From JABMRP01 sp964444795 (GTDB lineage Bacteria > Planctomycetota > Planctomycetia > Pirellulales > Thermoguttaceae): a stretch of 64,000 bases of DNA. The translations under genes and the position numbers were made by a program. The DNA lies in assembly GCA_964444795.1 (NCBI GenBank), contig CAYUIQ010000010.1:1-64000 (forward strand). Direction: 5' to 3'. Each line of letters opens with the position of its first letter. Position 1 is the first letter of the stretch. The notes below the pieces were generated by a model. It was given only the letters and a program-made list of their open reading frames with translations. It ran no database searches and had not been told where the DNA came from. Shown piece by piece: positions 1-9,128 of this stretch.

Positions 1-119
1 CTTTCAACGGAATGCCGGCGCCTTCGGCTGGGCGTTAAACGAACCCCCTTCGGGGCAAGAATGACGGGCTACTATACGCGACAAACTCGCGAAACCGTCC
101 AACACAGGAGGTGTTTGCG

Positions 120-3100
120 ATGAAGCGAATCTGGGTCCTGATGCTGCCGTGGCTGTTCTCTATCGCCGCATCTGCTGAAGATATACCGCCTCAACCGGCC
201 GCCGCCGACCTGAAGGCCGTGCGGATGGCCATTGAGGACTTGATCGCAAGCTATCCGGAAACGTACCCCCGCGGCAAGGAGTATCTCGCACAAGCCGAGG
301 CGATCGCGCAAATGCCCGCCGGGCAACAGCGCACCGATGCGATCGGCGAACTCCAGCAAGAGGCACTGTTGGCCAATCCGCTGTTGGACTTCCGCAAGCT
401 CCTGTTGGTTCGTCGCCAAAAGGGACGCCAGCTCGGGCTGCCGTGCAATTGGCAGGGTAACGAGAGTTTGCCACGCAAGGGATACACCGACGATATCGCG
501 ATCCTCTCGCTGGACCGGCTCGACCAACCGATGCAAACCGTATTCCGGCCCGAGACGGACGTCTTCGTCGGCGACCTGGATCTGCACTTCGACGGCCGGC
601 GGTTGCTCTTCTCCATGCCGGGGAAAAACGGACGGTGGCAGATCCACGAGATCACCATCGACATGGCGAGCCTCGATTCCGGCGAGACACCGGTGCCCGC
701 CGAGTTACCTCTGATCCCCGATGCCGACGTCGACAACTACGATGCGTGTTATCTGCCCGACGGAAATATCCTCTTCACGTCCACGGCCACGTACACGGGC
801 GTGCCATGCGTCAAGGGCGGCTCGCACGTGGCCAACATCTACCGGCTCGACGTCGACTCCGGCAAGATTCGCCGGCTCACCTTCGACCAGGATCACAACT
901 GGAATCCCACCGTGTTGAACAACGGCCGGGTGATGTACCTTCGCTGGGAATACTCGGACCTGCCCCATTTCGTCGCCCGGATTCTCTTCCACATGAACCC
1001 CGACGGCACCAATCAGGCCGAATACTACGGCAGCGGCTCCTACTGGCCCAACTCCTTCTTCTACGCCCGGGCGGTGCCCGATCATCCGACTCGGGTGGTG
1101 GGGATTGTCTCGGGGCATCACGGTTCGCGTCGGGCGGGCGAGTTGCTGATCCTCGATCCGGCGCTGGGCCGTCACGAAGCCGACGGCGCGGTGCAGCGCA
1201 TTCCCGGCCACGGCCAGCCGGTCGAACCGGTGATCGCCGATAAGCTCGTCGACGCCAGTTGGCCGAAGTTTCTGCATCCCTTCCCGTTAAGCTCGAAACA
1301 CTTCCTCGTTTCGATGAAGCCGGACCAGAAGACACCCTGGGCGATCTATCTGGTCGACGTGTTCGACAACCTCGTGCCTTTGCGCGTGGAGAAAGACTTC
1401 GATCTGCTCGAACCGATCGCTTTGGCGCCCCGGCCGACTCCTCCGCTTGTGCCCAGTCGGGTCGATCTAGCGAGGAAAGAGGCGACCGTTTACCTTGAAG
1501 ATGTTTACACCGGCGACGGGCTTCGGGGTGTGCCGCGAGGCACGGTCGAGAAGCTGCGGCTGCTGACCTACCATTTCAGCTACCGTGGCATGGGCGGACA
1601 GCAGGACCCGCTGGGGTTGGACGGGCCGTGGGATATCAAATGCGTACTGGGCACCGTGCCGGTCGAGCCCGACGGATCGGCTCTGTTTCGCGTGCCGGCC
1701 AATCTGCCCATCTCCTTCCAGCCGCTGGACCGCGAGGGTAAGGCGATCCAACTGATGCGAAGTTGGAGCACGGCGATGCCCGGCGAAAACGTCTCCTGCG
1801 TCGGCTGCCACGAACCCCAAAGTTTGGGCCCGCCGGTTAAAAGCACGATTGCTTCGCGCCGAGCGCCTTCGCAGATCGTCGCCTGGCATGGGCCGCCGCG
1901 CGGCTTTTCATTCAAGCGGGAAGTCCAACCGGTCGTCGAGCAACACTGCGTGGAATGCCATGAGGGCGAAACGACCGCGCCGCCGATCCGCGACGCCTAC
2001 ATGTTTCTCCGCCACGTGGTACGTACGCCGACCATGGAGCCGGATATGCACATCGGCGAACCGTACGAGTTCCACGTCGATACGACCGAACTGGCGCGGA
2101 TGCTACGCACGGACCATTATGGCGTAAAACTCGACGCCGAGTCGTGGGATCGGATCATTACCTGGATCGACCTCAACACGCCCCGGTACGGGTCGTGGAC
2201 CGAAAACGTGGGCCGGGCGAGAATGGCCAACACCGTCGAGCGGCGGCGCGACCTGATGCGCCGTTACGCCGGCATCGACGGGATCGACGAGAATCCGGAT
2301 GAACTCGTCGGCGAGGTTTGGAACGAGAACGCCGAAGCACCCGGCGCAAGCGCGATGCCGGCGGAAGAAGATCGCCCGGCCGTGAAGATCCTCACGCAGA
2401 TCCCGGGCAGTTCGCAGGCGGCGGTGCGCGTCGTCGATCTGGGAGATGGAAACACGCTCGAGTTGGTTCGCATCCCGGCCGGCGCGTTTCGCTCGGGGAC
2501 CGAGAAGATCGAAATCGCCGAACCCTTCTGGATGGCCAAGACGGAGATCAGCAATCGGCAGTACGCCATGTTCGACCCCTGGCACGACAGTCGGCTGGAG
2601 CCGGGCGACTTCCTTCACTTCGATCCCGTCCGGCGCGGCAGCCCGCTCAATGAGCCCGATCAGCCGGTGGTGAAGGTCTCGTGGAGCCGCGCGGTCGAGT
2701 ATTGCCGCTGGCTTTCGGCGAAGGCCGGCCTCGATGTTCATCTTCCCAGCGAAGCCCAATGGGAATGGGCATGCCGGGCCGGGTCGGAGGCTCCGTTTTG
2801 GTATGGCGATCAAAGCGCCGACTTCACCGGATACGCTAATCTGGCCGACGCACAATTGCGCGCCACCAAACACTCGAAGCGATTCGGATGGCGGCCGGCC
2901 ATCGCGAACCTGGACGACGGATACCGCGTCTCGGCGCCGGTCGGTTCCTTCGAGCCCAATCCCTGGGGGCTTTGCGACATGCACGGCAACGTGGCCGAAT
3001 GGACCGACTCGGTGTACGAGTCCGGGACGGACGGGACGGCCGCCAAGCGCGCGATCCGCGGCGGGGCGTGGTCCGACCGACCCAAGTGGGCCGGGGCCGA

Positions 3101-3215
3101 ATGTCGCTGGGGATATCGGGAATTTCAGAAAGTGTACAATGTCGGCTTCCGGGTCGTGGCCAGAGACAATGACGTGGTATGGACCGAGAGAAACTTACCC
3201 GAGGTAAATCGATGA
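120..3215 (+). CDS. HzsA-related c-type cytochrome-like protein with C-terminal FGE-like domain
   Basis: Predicted exported protein of 1031 aa. An N-terminal signal peptide (MKRIWVLMLPWLFSIAASA) is followed by a TolB/PD40-like beta-propeller (about 100-480). Two CxxCH haem-c motifs follow: C560-x-x-C563-H and C610-x-x-C613-H. This arrangement resembles the HzsA-related proteins widespread in non-anammox planctomycetes; function there is unknown. Residues about 770-1025 form an FGE-sulfatase (SUMF1-like) domain with GNVAEW and a terminal VGFRVV. The region that should hold the two catalytic cysteines of FGE reads GGAWSDRPKWAGAECRW, so both appear to be missing; I infer a binding or structural role. 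ATG 120 is preferred to the in-frame GTG at 111 because AGGAGG lies at 106-111. The stop overlaps the next start (ATGA), so the two genes are probably translationally coupled. Confidence 0.85.
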   Translation: MKRIWVLMLPWLFSIAASAEDIPPQPAAADLKAVRMAIEDLIASYPETYPRGKEYLAQAEAIAQMPAGQQRTDAIGELQQEALLANPLLDFRKLLLVRRQKGRQLGLPCNWQGNESLPRKGYTDDIAILSLDRLDQPMQTVFRPETDVFVGDLDLHFDGRRLLFSMPGKNGRWQIHEITIDMASLDSGETPVPAELPLIPDADVDNYDACYLPDGNILFTSTATYTGVPCVKGGSHVANIYRLDVDSGKIRRLTFDQDHNWNPTVLNNGRVMYLRWEYSDLPHFVARILFHMNPDGTNQAEYYGSGSYWPNSFFYARAVPDHPTRVVGIVSGHHGSRRAGELLILDPALGRHEADGAVQRIPGHGQPVEPVIADKLVDASWPKFLHPFPLSSKHFLVSMKPDQKTPWAIYLVDVFDNLVPLRVEKDFDLLEPIALAPRPTPPLVPSRVDLARKEATVYLEDVYTGDGLRGVPRGTVEKLRLLTYHFSYRGMGGQQDPLGLDGPWDIKCVLGTVPVEPDGSALFRVPANLPISFQPLDREGKAIQLMRSWSTAMPGENVSCVGCHEPQSLGPPVKSTIASRRAPSQIVAWHGPPRGFSFKREVQPVVEQHCVECHEGETTAPPIRDAYMFLRHVVRTPTMEPDMHIGEPYEFHVDTTELARMLRTDHYGVKLDAESWDRIITWIDLNTPRYGSWTENVGRARMANTVERRRDLMRRYAGIDGIDENPDELVGEVWNENAEAPGASAMPAEEDRPAVKILTQIPGSSQAAVRVVDLGDGNTLELVRIPAGAFRSGTEKIEIAEPFWMAKTEISNRQYAMFDPWHDSRLEPGDFLHFDPVRRGSPLNEPDQPVVKVSWSRAVEYCRWLSAKAGLDVHLPSEAQWEWACRAGSEAPFWYGDQSADFTGYANLADAQLRATKHSKRFGWRPAIANLDDGYRVSAPVGSFEPNPWGLCDMHGNVAEWTDSVYESGTDGTAAKRAIRGGAWSDRPKWAGAECRWGYREFQKVYNVGFRVVARDNDVVWTERNLPEVNR

Positions 3216-4612
3216 CGAAGCGTGGCGGTAAGGTAATGGGTTGCTTGATGATCTGGGGGTGCGTCGCACTTCTTCTCCCGTGCATGAGCGGTTGCGGCGG
3301 TTCGACATCCGAGTCGAGCCCCGAGGCGAAAGTCCACAAGGTCCCCATCGGCGATGACGAAGTCACGACACCCGAGGTGAGCCCAGAGGCGGTTGTCGGC
3401 GAAGCCTTGATCGACGATCTCCCCGTAGCCACCGCCAACGAAGGCGATTGGCCCTGGTGGCGCGGACCGGGGCTGAATAACATCGCCGCGGCCGATCAGA
3501 ATCCGCCCCAAGCGTGGAGCGAAACGGAGAACGTTCGCTGGCGGGTGACACTGCCGGGCCAGGGACACGCGACTCCGTGTCTCTGCGGCGATCGCATCTT
3601 CCTGCCCGCCGCCGACAAGGAACAGGGCGTCATCTGGATGCTTTGCATCGACCCCGATTCCGGCGATCAACTCTGGCAGACGGAAGTGTGGAAGGGCACG
3701 CTGCCGAAGATTCACAAGAACAACTCCCACGCCTCGGCCACGCCGGCCTGTGACGGCCAACGCGTCTACTTCCCTTACCAAACGGAAACCGACGTGCGGC
3801 TGGTCGCCTTGGATCTCGACGGGCAGATTGTCTGGAACGAAACGGTCGGGCCCTACAAGTCGGTGCAAGGTTACTCGGCCTCGCCCGCGCTGTACAAGTC
3901 GGCGGTGATCGTGCCGACCGATGGCTCGAAGCCGAATAAGCTGACGGCCCTGCACCGCGAGACAGGCAAGGTCATCTGGCAAGTTCCGCGGCCGGACAAC
4001 ACCGAATGCTATGCCTCGCCGCTGGTCGCCCGAGTTGCCGATCGCGAGCGGCTCTTTATCATTGGCCCCGACAAAACCCGAAGTTACAGCCCCGACACGG
4101 GCGCCCTGCTCTGGGAATGTGACGGGCCAACGACGTATAACGCGGCCACCGTCGCCTTCGACGCCGACACGGTCTACGCCACGGGCGGTTACCCGGGCAA
4201 GGCGCTGCTGGCCATTCGAGCGGACGGTTCGGGCGACGTGACCGAAACGCACCTCACGTGGAAGAGCGACAAGAAAGCCGGTTATGTGCCTTCGCCCCTG
4301 CTGCACGACGGTCTGCTTTACGCGGTCAGCGACTCCGGTCTGATGCGTTGTTACAACGCCGCCTCGGGCGAGGTGCTCAAGGAGCGCGACCTGGACGCCA
4401 AGTTCTACTCCTCGCCCGTTCTGATGGGCGATTGGATTTATGTGTTCGACCGCGAGGGCAAAGGATACATCATCAAGGCCGGGCGAGAGATCGAACTTCT
4501 GGCGGAAAACGACCTGTCCGACGGCGCCTTCGCCACGCCCGTCATTTGCGGAGACCGAATCTACCTGCGAACCTTGGGCGACTTCTACTGCCTGGAGAAA
4601 GCGACGGAATAG
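3212..4612 (+). CDS. PQQ-like beta-propeller lipoprotein
   Basis: 466 aa. The start overlaps the previous stop (ATGA) and has GAGGT at 3201-3205. The N-terminus has a hydrophobic stretch ending in a lipobox (MSGC), so this is a predicted lipoprotein. The rest is built of PQQ-like propeller blades: an early WPWWRGPG motif typical of planctomycete PQQ-like proteins, then repeated W-strand units such as LVALDLDGQIVWNE and LTALHRETGKVIWQV. Proteins of this type usually act as binding or scaffold propellers; no PQQ-enzyme catalytic residues can be identified by eye. It is the second gene of a tightly packed four-gene operon (4-nt overlap upstream, 8 nt to the next gene), which suggests it works with the HzsA-related proteins in the periplasm or at a membrane. 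Confidence 0.85.
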   Translation: MTKRGGKVMGCLMIWGCVALLLPCMSGCGGSTSESSPEAKVHKVPIGDDEVTTPEVSPEAVVGEALIDDLPVATANEGDWPWWRGPGLNNIAAADQNPPQAWSETENVRWRVTLPGQGHATPCLCGDRIFLPAADKEQGVIWMLCIDPDSGDQLWQTEVWKGTLPKIHKNNSHASATPACDGQRVYFPYQTETDVRLVALDLDGQIVWNETVGPYKSVQGYSASPALYKSAVIVPTDGSKPNKLTALHRETGKVIWQVPRPDNTECYASPLVARVADRERLFIIGPDKTRSYSPDTGALLWECDGPTTYNAATVAFDADTVYATGGYPGKALLAIRADGSGDVTETHLTWKSDKKAGYVPSPLLHDGLLYAVSDSGLMRCYNAASGEVLKERDLDAKFYSSPVLMGDWIYVFDREGKGYIIKAGREIELLAENDLSDGAFATPVICGDRIYLRTLGDFYCLEKATE

Positions 4613-4620
4613 GGCTCCTC

Positions 4621-5574
4621 ATGGTCGACTTCGACTACTTGCACCAAGGCCTCCGCGGGCTCGCTCGTGCCCATCAGGCCAGTGCCCTGGCCGGACATTT
4701 GGGCGCGGCCGTGGTGGCCGGGTACTTTTTCGGCGAAGATCGGCATGACCTCGATCGCCAGGTCCACGTCGGGATCGAGAGAGAATTGGAGCGCATTACT
4801 GGCGGCGAGGAAACCGTATGGTTTGATCCGAACAAAGCCGGTATCACGGTACCCCAACTATTTCGGCCCTTCCCCGAACAAGAGCCGCACGAGGAGTCGA
4901 TCGCGACAATCGCCAAGGCGCTGTCGGGGAACATCGAGAAGACGCGCCAATCGGGCCACAACGTCATCTTTGCCGCCATCGCGCTGCGGGCCCTTCACGA
5001 CCATCCGGTCTACGCAACGCCGCCGGTCGTCGACGGCATCCGTAAGCTGATTGAAGCGTTTGACGGCGCGGTTCCGGGCCGTGGGTACTATGGCAAGAGG
5101 CGCGGATGGATCACCGGCGACAAGGTGTCGCTGCCGGTGGACGATGATTTTCCGCCGTACCGGTCCGAGCAGGACATGGCGGAGGTCGTGATCGACGATC
5201 TGATCCGCTGGGCATCGGCACACCGGCGAGGATTCGGCGGATTGCACCACATTATCAATCACGCGGCAGCGATCTTCGAGTTGTCGCGATTTGCCTATCA
5301 GGAACTCGCACGAAAGGGTTTCGCGGCGCACCGTCACCACGTTCGTCTTTGGCGATCCTTGCCGGATGTCACGGAGGAATTGGGGCCCCTCCCGCGGGCC
5401 AAACACGATCCCCGAACTGCCCAATACTGGACGACCGGGACGCTACGGCGAGACTCCGCCCAGCTTACCCACCGAATCAAGACCCTGTATGGATTCTTCA
5501 CGCTGCTGAGCCTCGTCCGAGACCCGGCCAAACGCAAGCGAGCGGAAGAGAAGTTTCTCTACCTCATGGCGTAA
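4621..5574 (+). CDS. Conserved-looking hypothetical protein in the HzsA-related operon
   Basis: 317 aa; not recognised. The open frame extends upstream to 4258 but overlaps the PQQ gene there. ATG 4621 follows that gene's stop by 8 nt and begins a sensible protein (MVDFDYLHQGLRGLARAHQA). It has no signal peptide or membrane segment, so it is probably cytoplasmic, unlike its exported neighbours. It is rich in predicted helix and in histidines (HLGAA, RHDLD, LHHIINHAAA, HRHHVRLW) and ends in a basic helical tail. The 14-nt gap to the next gene supports one transcript. The position between two exported haem-type proteins suggests maturation or an associated cytoplasmic enzyme, but nothing in the sequence shows which. 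Confidence 0.7.
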   Translation: MVDFDYLHQGLRGLARAHQASALAGHLGAAVVAGYFFGEDRHDLDRQVHVGIERELERITGGEETVWFDPNKAGITVPQLFRPFPEQEPHEESIATIAKALSGNIEKTRQSGHNVIFAAIALRALHDHPVYATPPVVDGIRKLIEAFDGAVPGRGYYGKRRGWITGDKVSLPVDDDFPPYRSEQDMAEVVIDDLIRWASAHRRGFGGLHHIINHAAAIFELSRFAYQELARKGFAAHRHHVRLWRSLPDVTEELGPLPRAKHDPRTAQYWTTGTLRRDSAQLTHRIKTLYGFFTLLSLVRDPAKRKRAEEKFLYLMA

Positions 5575-5588
5575 AAGGGAAAAGCAAC

Positions 5589-8105
5589 ATGTCTCGAAAC
5601 ATTTTTCGGTCGACGTCCGTTCCTGCAATCGTGCTCTTGTTGTCGATCACGTTTTCCGGCGCGGTTTCTCCGGCCGAAGAAACGGCCCAGCCCGAACAGC
5701 CCGACATGGACCAGATCACGCAGGCCGTATGGAACGCCGAGCATGGGGAGTTGGCCGGTCAGATCGATAAACTGAAGAACTGGCGGGGCATACCGCGAGA
5801 CCGGCTGGCGACCGAAACACTCGATCCGCAGGCGCTCGTGTCGCCGGAAGATAAGGACCCGCTGGATATCGTCTTGCGGAGGACTGTGGCGCTGCTGCAT
5901 CATTTTGCCAAGGAGAAACGTGTCGACGCGTCTCTGTTGGGCCGCTTCCTGACGCAGTGGAGACAACTCTCCGGCGAGGCTCAGTCGACCTCCGATGCCG
6001 GCGCACGGCGCGAACTCTTCAGCCGCGTGTGCCAACTTCGGCGAGACATCGCCTTGGCCAATCCGCTGCTCGATTTCGACTCGATCGTCTGTATGCTCGA
6101 ACAACCGGGCGACGCGCGGATTATCGAGCAGGCGCGGGCAAGTTGGGGAGGGCACGCCCGTGGCGGAGGACCCATCGTCATCCGAGATTTCAAGTCGCAA
6201 CCGACAATCGAAAAGCCGTTGGCCGGCGTCGCCGTGACCGAGGGACCGTGGAAGGGCAAGGAACTGACCGGGCTCTTCTCCGGGTTGGAGTTGAGCTTCG
6301 ATGGCCGCCATCTTCTCTTCGCCGCGACCACCGATTCCGACGTCTGGCGCATCTTTCGGTTCGATCTGAACGATCGGCGGTTGGAACAATTGACCGACGG
6401 GCCGTGGGACGATTTCGACCCCTGCCTGTTACCCTCGGGGAGAATTGCCTTCACCTCGACCCGGCGCGGCGGAATCGGCCGTTGCTTGCTCCCCTCCAAG
6501 GCCTTGACCTATACGCTCCACTCGATGGAACCCGACGGCTCGGACATTATCCCGTTCAGCTATCACGAAACCAACGAATGGCAGCCGAGCGTGACGCACG
6601 AGGGGATGCTCGTCTACACGCGGTGGGACTATCTCGATCGCTGGTGGGCTTCGGCGCATCACATGTGGATGAGCTTCCCCGACGGCCGCGATCCGCGAAA
6701 CTTCCACGGCAACTACCCGATCCCCTGGTCGGCCTTTCGCGAAGACACGCAGCCGGAGCACTATGGGCAGAACCAGTTGGCCAACGGGCGCGTGTTGCGG
6801 CCGGACGTGGAGATCTCGTTCCGCGCCGTTCCCGGTTCGGCGAAGATCACGGCAACGGCCGTGGGCCACCATCAGGGTTTTTCCGGTAGTCTGGTGATTG
6901 TCGACCCGCGCATCCCCGACGACGGCAAGATGGCCCAGGCCAAGCGAATTACGCCGGAATACCCGTTCCCCGAGGTCGAGCCCCAGGGTCTCCACGCTTA
7001 CGGCACGGCCTGGCCGCTGAGCGAGGATTTCTATCTCTGCAATTTCAACTGGGGGCTCTATTTGCTGGACCGCTTCGGCAATCGGGTCGTCGTCTACGAT
7101 CCGGGCAAGGGGCCTTATCGGCTGCGGGATCCGTTCCCCCTGCGACCGCGGCCCACTCCGCCGGCGATGCCCGTGCGCACCTGGCAAGGAAACCGCGCCT
7201 CGCGACCCGACCATCGCCGGGCGACCATCAAGATAATGAACTGCTATATCGGCGACATGCCGCTGCCCGAGGGGACCAAGATCAAGTGGATGCGGATCGT
7301 CCAGGTTATTCCGCAATTGCGCACGCAGATCAACGGGCAGGTGATCCGGTACATGTCGTTCTTCGACGAATCGCTGGGCCGTATCCCGCTGGGGGTTGTG
7401 CCGGTGGAAGACGACGGCAGCATCTATTGCGAAGCGCCGGTGGGCAAGGCGATCTACTTCCAACTGTTGGACGAAAAGGGGATGGCCGTTCAATCGATGC
7501 GGTCGGCCACTTACGTCCACTCGGGCGAGCAGATGAGTTGCGTCGGTTGCCACGAGAACAAGTGGGAAGCTCCCCCGTTGACGCTCAGCGCCAAGGCCTT
7601 CAAGCGGGCTCCGTCGAAACTCGTTCCGGAGGTCGATAGCGGTATTTACCCGTACAACTTTTACAAGCTCGTGAAGTGGCCGGTGTTCGACAAGAAATGT
7701 GTTGGCTGTCACGAGAAACATCCCCAGGCGCCCGACATGAGCTACAAGTCGGTGGCCAACAACCGCTACGCATTCGGCCTGCCCGGCGAAATCGGCATGC
7801 GAATGCTCGGCATCGGCGGTTCCCGGACCACGCCGGGCAGATTCGGCGCCCGCGCGTCGGGCATGATGAAGTCGCTTCAGACCAAGGATTACCACAAAGA
7901 CCTCGACATGTCGGACGACGATTGGCGGCGGCTGACGCTCTGGCTCGATCTCAACTCCAACGAACTCGGCTGGATCGGCGAGGACATGGAAGAAATCGAA
8001 GCCCAGCGGCGCGGCGAGGACGTCTGGCCGCCGATCGACGTCGATCGGGGGAATCCGACGGGGGTGGAAAACGACTACCCGCTCGGTTCGACTGGGGGAC
8101 AGTGA
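5589..8105 (+). CDS. HzsA-related c-type cytochrome-like protein
   Basis: 838 aa; paralogue of the first gene in the operon without the FGE-like domain. ATG 5589 starts a signal peptide (MSRNIFRSTSVPAIVLLLS), with AGGGA about 9 nt upstream. A TolB/PD40-like propeller (LSFDGRHLLFAATTDSDVW, CLLPSGRIAFTSTRRGG) leads to a middle domain and two haem-c motifs: C651-x-x-C654-H (SCVGCHE) and C704-x-x-C707-H (KCVGCHE). Shared landmarks with the first gene include the LANPLLDF segment, the PFPLRPRPTPP-like proline run and the final WLDLN-type motif, so the two are tandem relatives flanking two unrelated genes. Family members are annotated as HzsA-related in planctomycetes; their electron-transfer partners are not established. 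Confidence 0.85.
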   Translation: MSRNIFRSTSVPAIVLLLSITFSGAVSPAEETAQPEQPDMDQITQAVWNAEHGELAGQIDKLKNWRGIPRDRLATETLDPQALVSPEDKDPLDIVLRRTVALLHHFAKEKRVDASLLGRFLTQWRQLSGEAQSTSDAGARRELFSRVCQLRRDIALANPLLDFDSIVCMLEQPGDARIIEQARASWGGHARGGGPIVIRDFKSQPTIEKPLAGVAVTEGPWKGKELTGLFSGLELSFDGRHLLFAATTDSDVWRIFRFDLNDRRLEQLTDGPWDDFDPCLLPSGRIAFTSTRRGGIGRCLLPSKALTYTLHSMEPDGSDIIPFSYHETNEWQPSVTHEGMLVYTRWDYLDRWWASAHHMWMSFPDGRDPRNFHGNYPIPWSAFREDTQPEHYGQNQLANGRVLRPDVEISFRAVPGSAKITATAVGHHQGFSGSLVIVDPRIPDDGKMAQAKRITPEYPFPEVEPQGLHAYGTAWPLSEDFYLCNFNWGLYLLDRFGNRVVVYDPGKGPYRLRDPFPLRPRPTPPAMPVRTWQGNRASRPDHRRATIKIMNCYIGDMPLPEGTKIKWMRIVQVIPQLRTQINGQVIRYMSFFDESLGRIPLGVVPVEDDGSIYCEAPVGKAIYFQLLDEKGMAVQSMRSATYVHSGEQMSCVGCHENKWEAPPLTLSAKAFKRAPSKLVPEVDSGIYPYNFYKLVKWPVFDKKCVGCHEKHPQAPDMSYKSVANNRYAFGLPGEIGMRMLGIGGSRTTPGRFGARASGMMKSLQTKDYHKDLDMSDDDWRRLTLWLDLNSNELGWIGEDMEEIEAQRRGEDVWPPIDVDRGNPTGVENDYPLGSTGGQ

Positions 8106-8287
8106 CGTTTAGCGGCCCACCGCTTGGGGAAATGCGGCTGCGATGCGATTGAGAAACAGCGTCTCCCTTTGTGCCCCCCCTTGTGCGGTCGTGGGTCGGA
8201 GGGTAGCGTGGTGCGGAGGATAGGGGCTGCGGACTACCCCCGGGGGAGTTCGGCAAGACGGCCTGCCACTTTCAGGAGACCACACGC

Positions 8288-9016
8288 ATGGATCTTACGA
8301 ACAAAACGGCCCTGGTGACCGGTGGAGGAAGCGGCATCGGGTTGGGAATCGCCCGGGCTCTGGCCGCCGCGGGATGCCGCGTTGCGATTGCCGGACGCAA
8401 TCTTCAGCGGCTTCAAGAGGCCGCCGAAGACGACAGCCATCCCCCGCTGCTGGTCCACGCGGTCGACGTGGCCGATCGTCAGGACGTCGACGGCTTACTG
8501 GCCTGGTCTCGCGAAGAACTCGGGCCGCTGGATATCCTCGTCAACAGCGCGGGGATCAACGTTCCGAATCGGGCAATGGCCGAACTCGATCCCGAACAAT
8601 GGGACCAGATGATCGCCATCAATCTGACCGGGGCCTACAATTGCATCCATGCCGTCCTGCCGGATATGCGAAGCCGCAAGTCGGGATGGATCGTCAACAT
8701 CTCGTCGATCGCCGGCAAACGGGCCATGGCATTGGGTGGGGCGGGCTACTGCGCATCGAAGTTCGGGATGGGCGCCCTGGGAACCACCGTCGGACTGGAA
8801 GAAAGGTCCCACGGCATTCACGTGACCAACATCTACCCGGGCGAAGTCGACACGCCGATCCTTGAGAAACGCCCCACGCCCGTGCCCCAGGAGAAGCGAG
8901 CCGTGATGCTCAAGCCGGCGGATATCGCCGAAATGGTCGTCGCCGTCGCCCGGCTGCATCCGCGGGCCGTGGTACCCGAACTGGTGATCACGCCGCTGTA
9001 CCAGGAGTATGCGTAG
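8288..9016 (+). CDS. SDR family NAD(P)-dependent oxidoreductase
   Basis: 242 aa, the usual length for a classical short-chain dehydrogenase/reductase. The nucleotide-binding motif TGGGSGIG is at residues about 11-18. NSAG follows strand 4, the catalytic serine is in VNISSIAG and the catalytic pair is in GYCASKFG (YxxxK). An Asp in HAVDVAD contacts the adenine ring in this family. The substrate cannot be predicted. The start is supported by AGGAG at 8274-8278, 9 nt before the ATG. It stands alone on the plus strand and converges with the porin-like gene, with a hairpin between them. Confidence 0.9.
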   Translation: MDLTNKTALVTGGGSGIGLGIARALAAAGCRVAIAGRNLQRLQEAAEDDSHPPLLVHAVDVADRQDVDGLLAWSREELGPLDILVNSAGINVPNRAMAELDPEQWDQMIAINLTGAYNCIHAVLPDMRSRKSGWIVNISSIAGKRAMALGGAGYCASKFGMGALGTTVGLEERSHGIHVTNIYPGEVDTPILEKRPTPVPQEKRAVMLKPADIAEMVVAVARLHPRAVVPELVITPLYQEYA

Positions 9017-9050
9017 TGCCTTGTGGCCCCCAAATAGTACAAGAACCGAC

Positions 9051-9104
9051 AATCGCCGGGGAGAGTTCCCGCTACACGGTATCTCTTGCCCGGCGATTTC
9101 TTGG
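9051..9104. terminator. Shared hairpin terminator between convergent genes
   Basis: AATCGCCGGG at 9051-9060 pairs with CCCGGCGATT at 9089-9098, with GAGA/TCTC extending the stem towards the loop, and T-rich sequence after it. It lies between the ends of the SDR gene (plus) and the porin-like gene (minus), so it could terminate both. Confidence 0.5.
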
Positions 9105-9128
9105 CCGCGGAGGATATTTCGCGAGCTC

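Noticed and set aside
2430..3200. Active formylglycine-generating enzyme
   Set aside because: The catalytic cysteine pair appears to be missing, and the domain is fused to a haem-type propeller.
4258..4620. N-terminal extension of the gene at 4621
   Set aside because: It overlaps the PQQ-propeller gene in another frame, and the peptide is Arg-rich shadow sequence.
120..8105. Anammox hydrazine synthase
   Set aside because: Only HzsA-like domains are present. There is no HzsB/C, hydrazine dehydrogenase or other anammox gene, and HzsA-related proteins are common in non-anammox planctomycetes.
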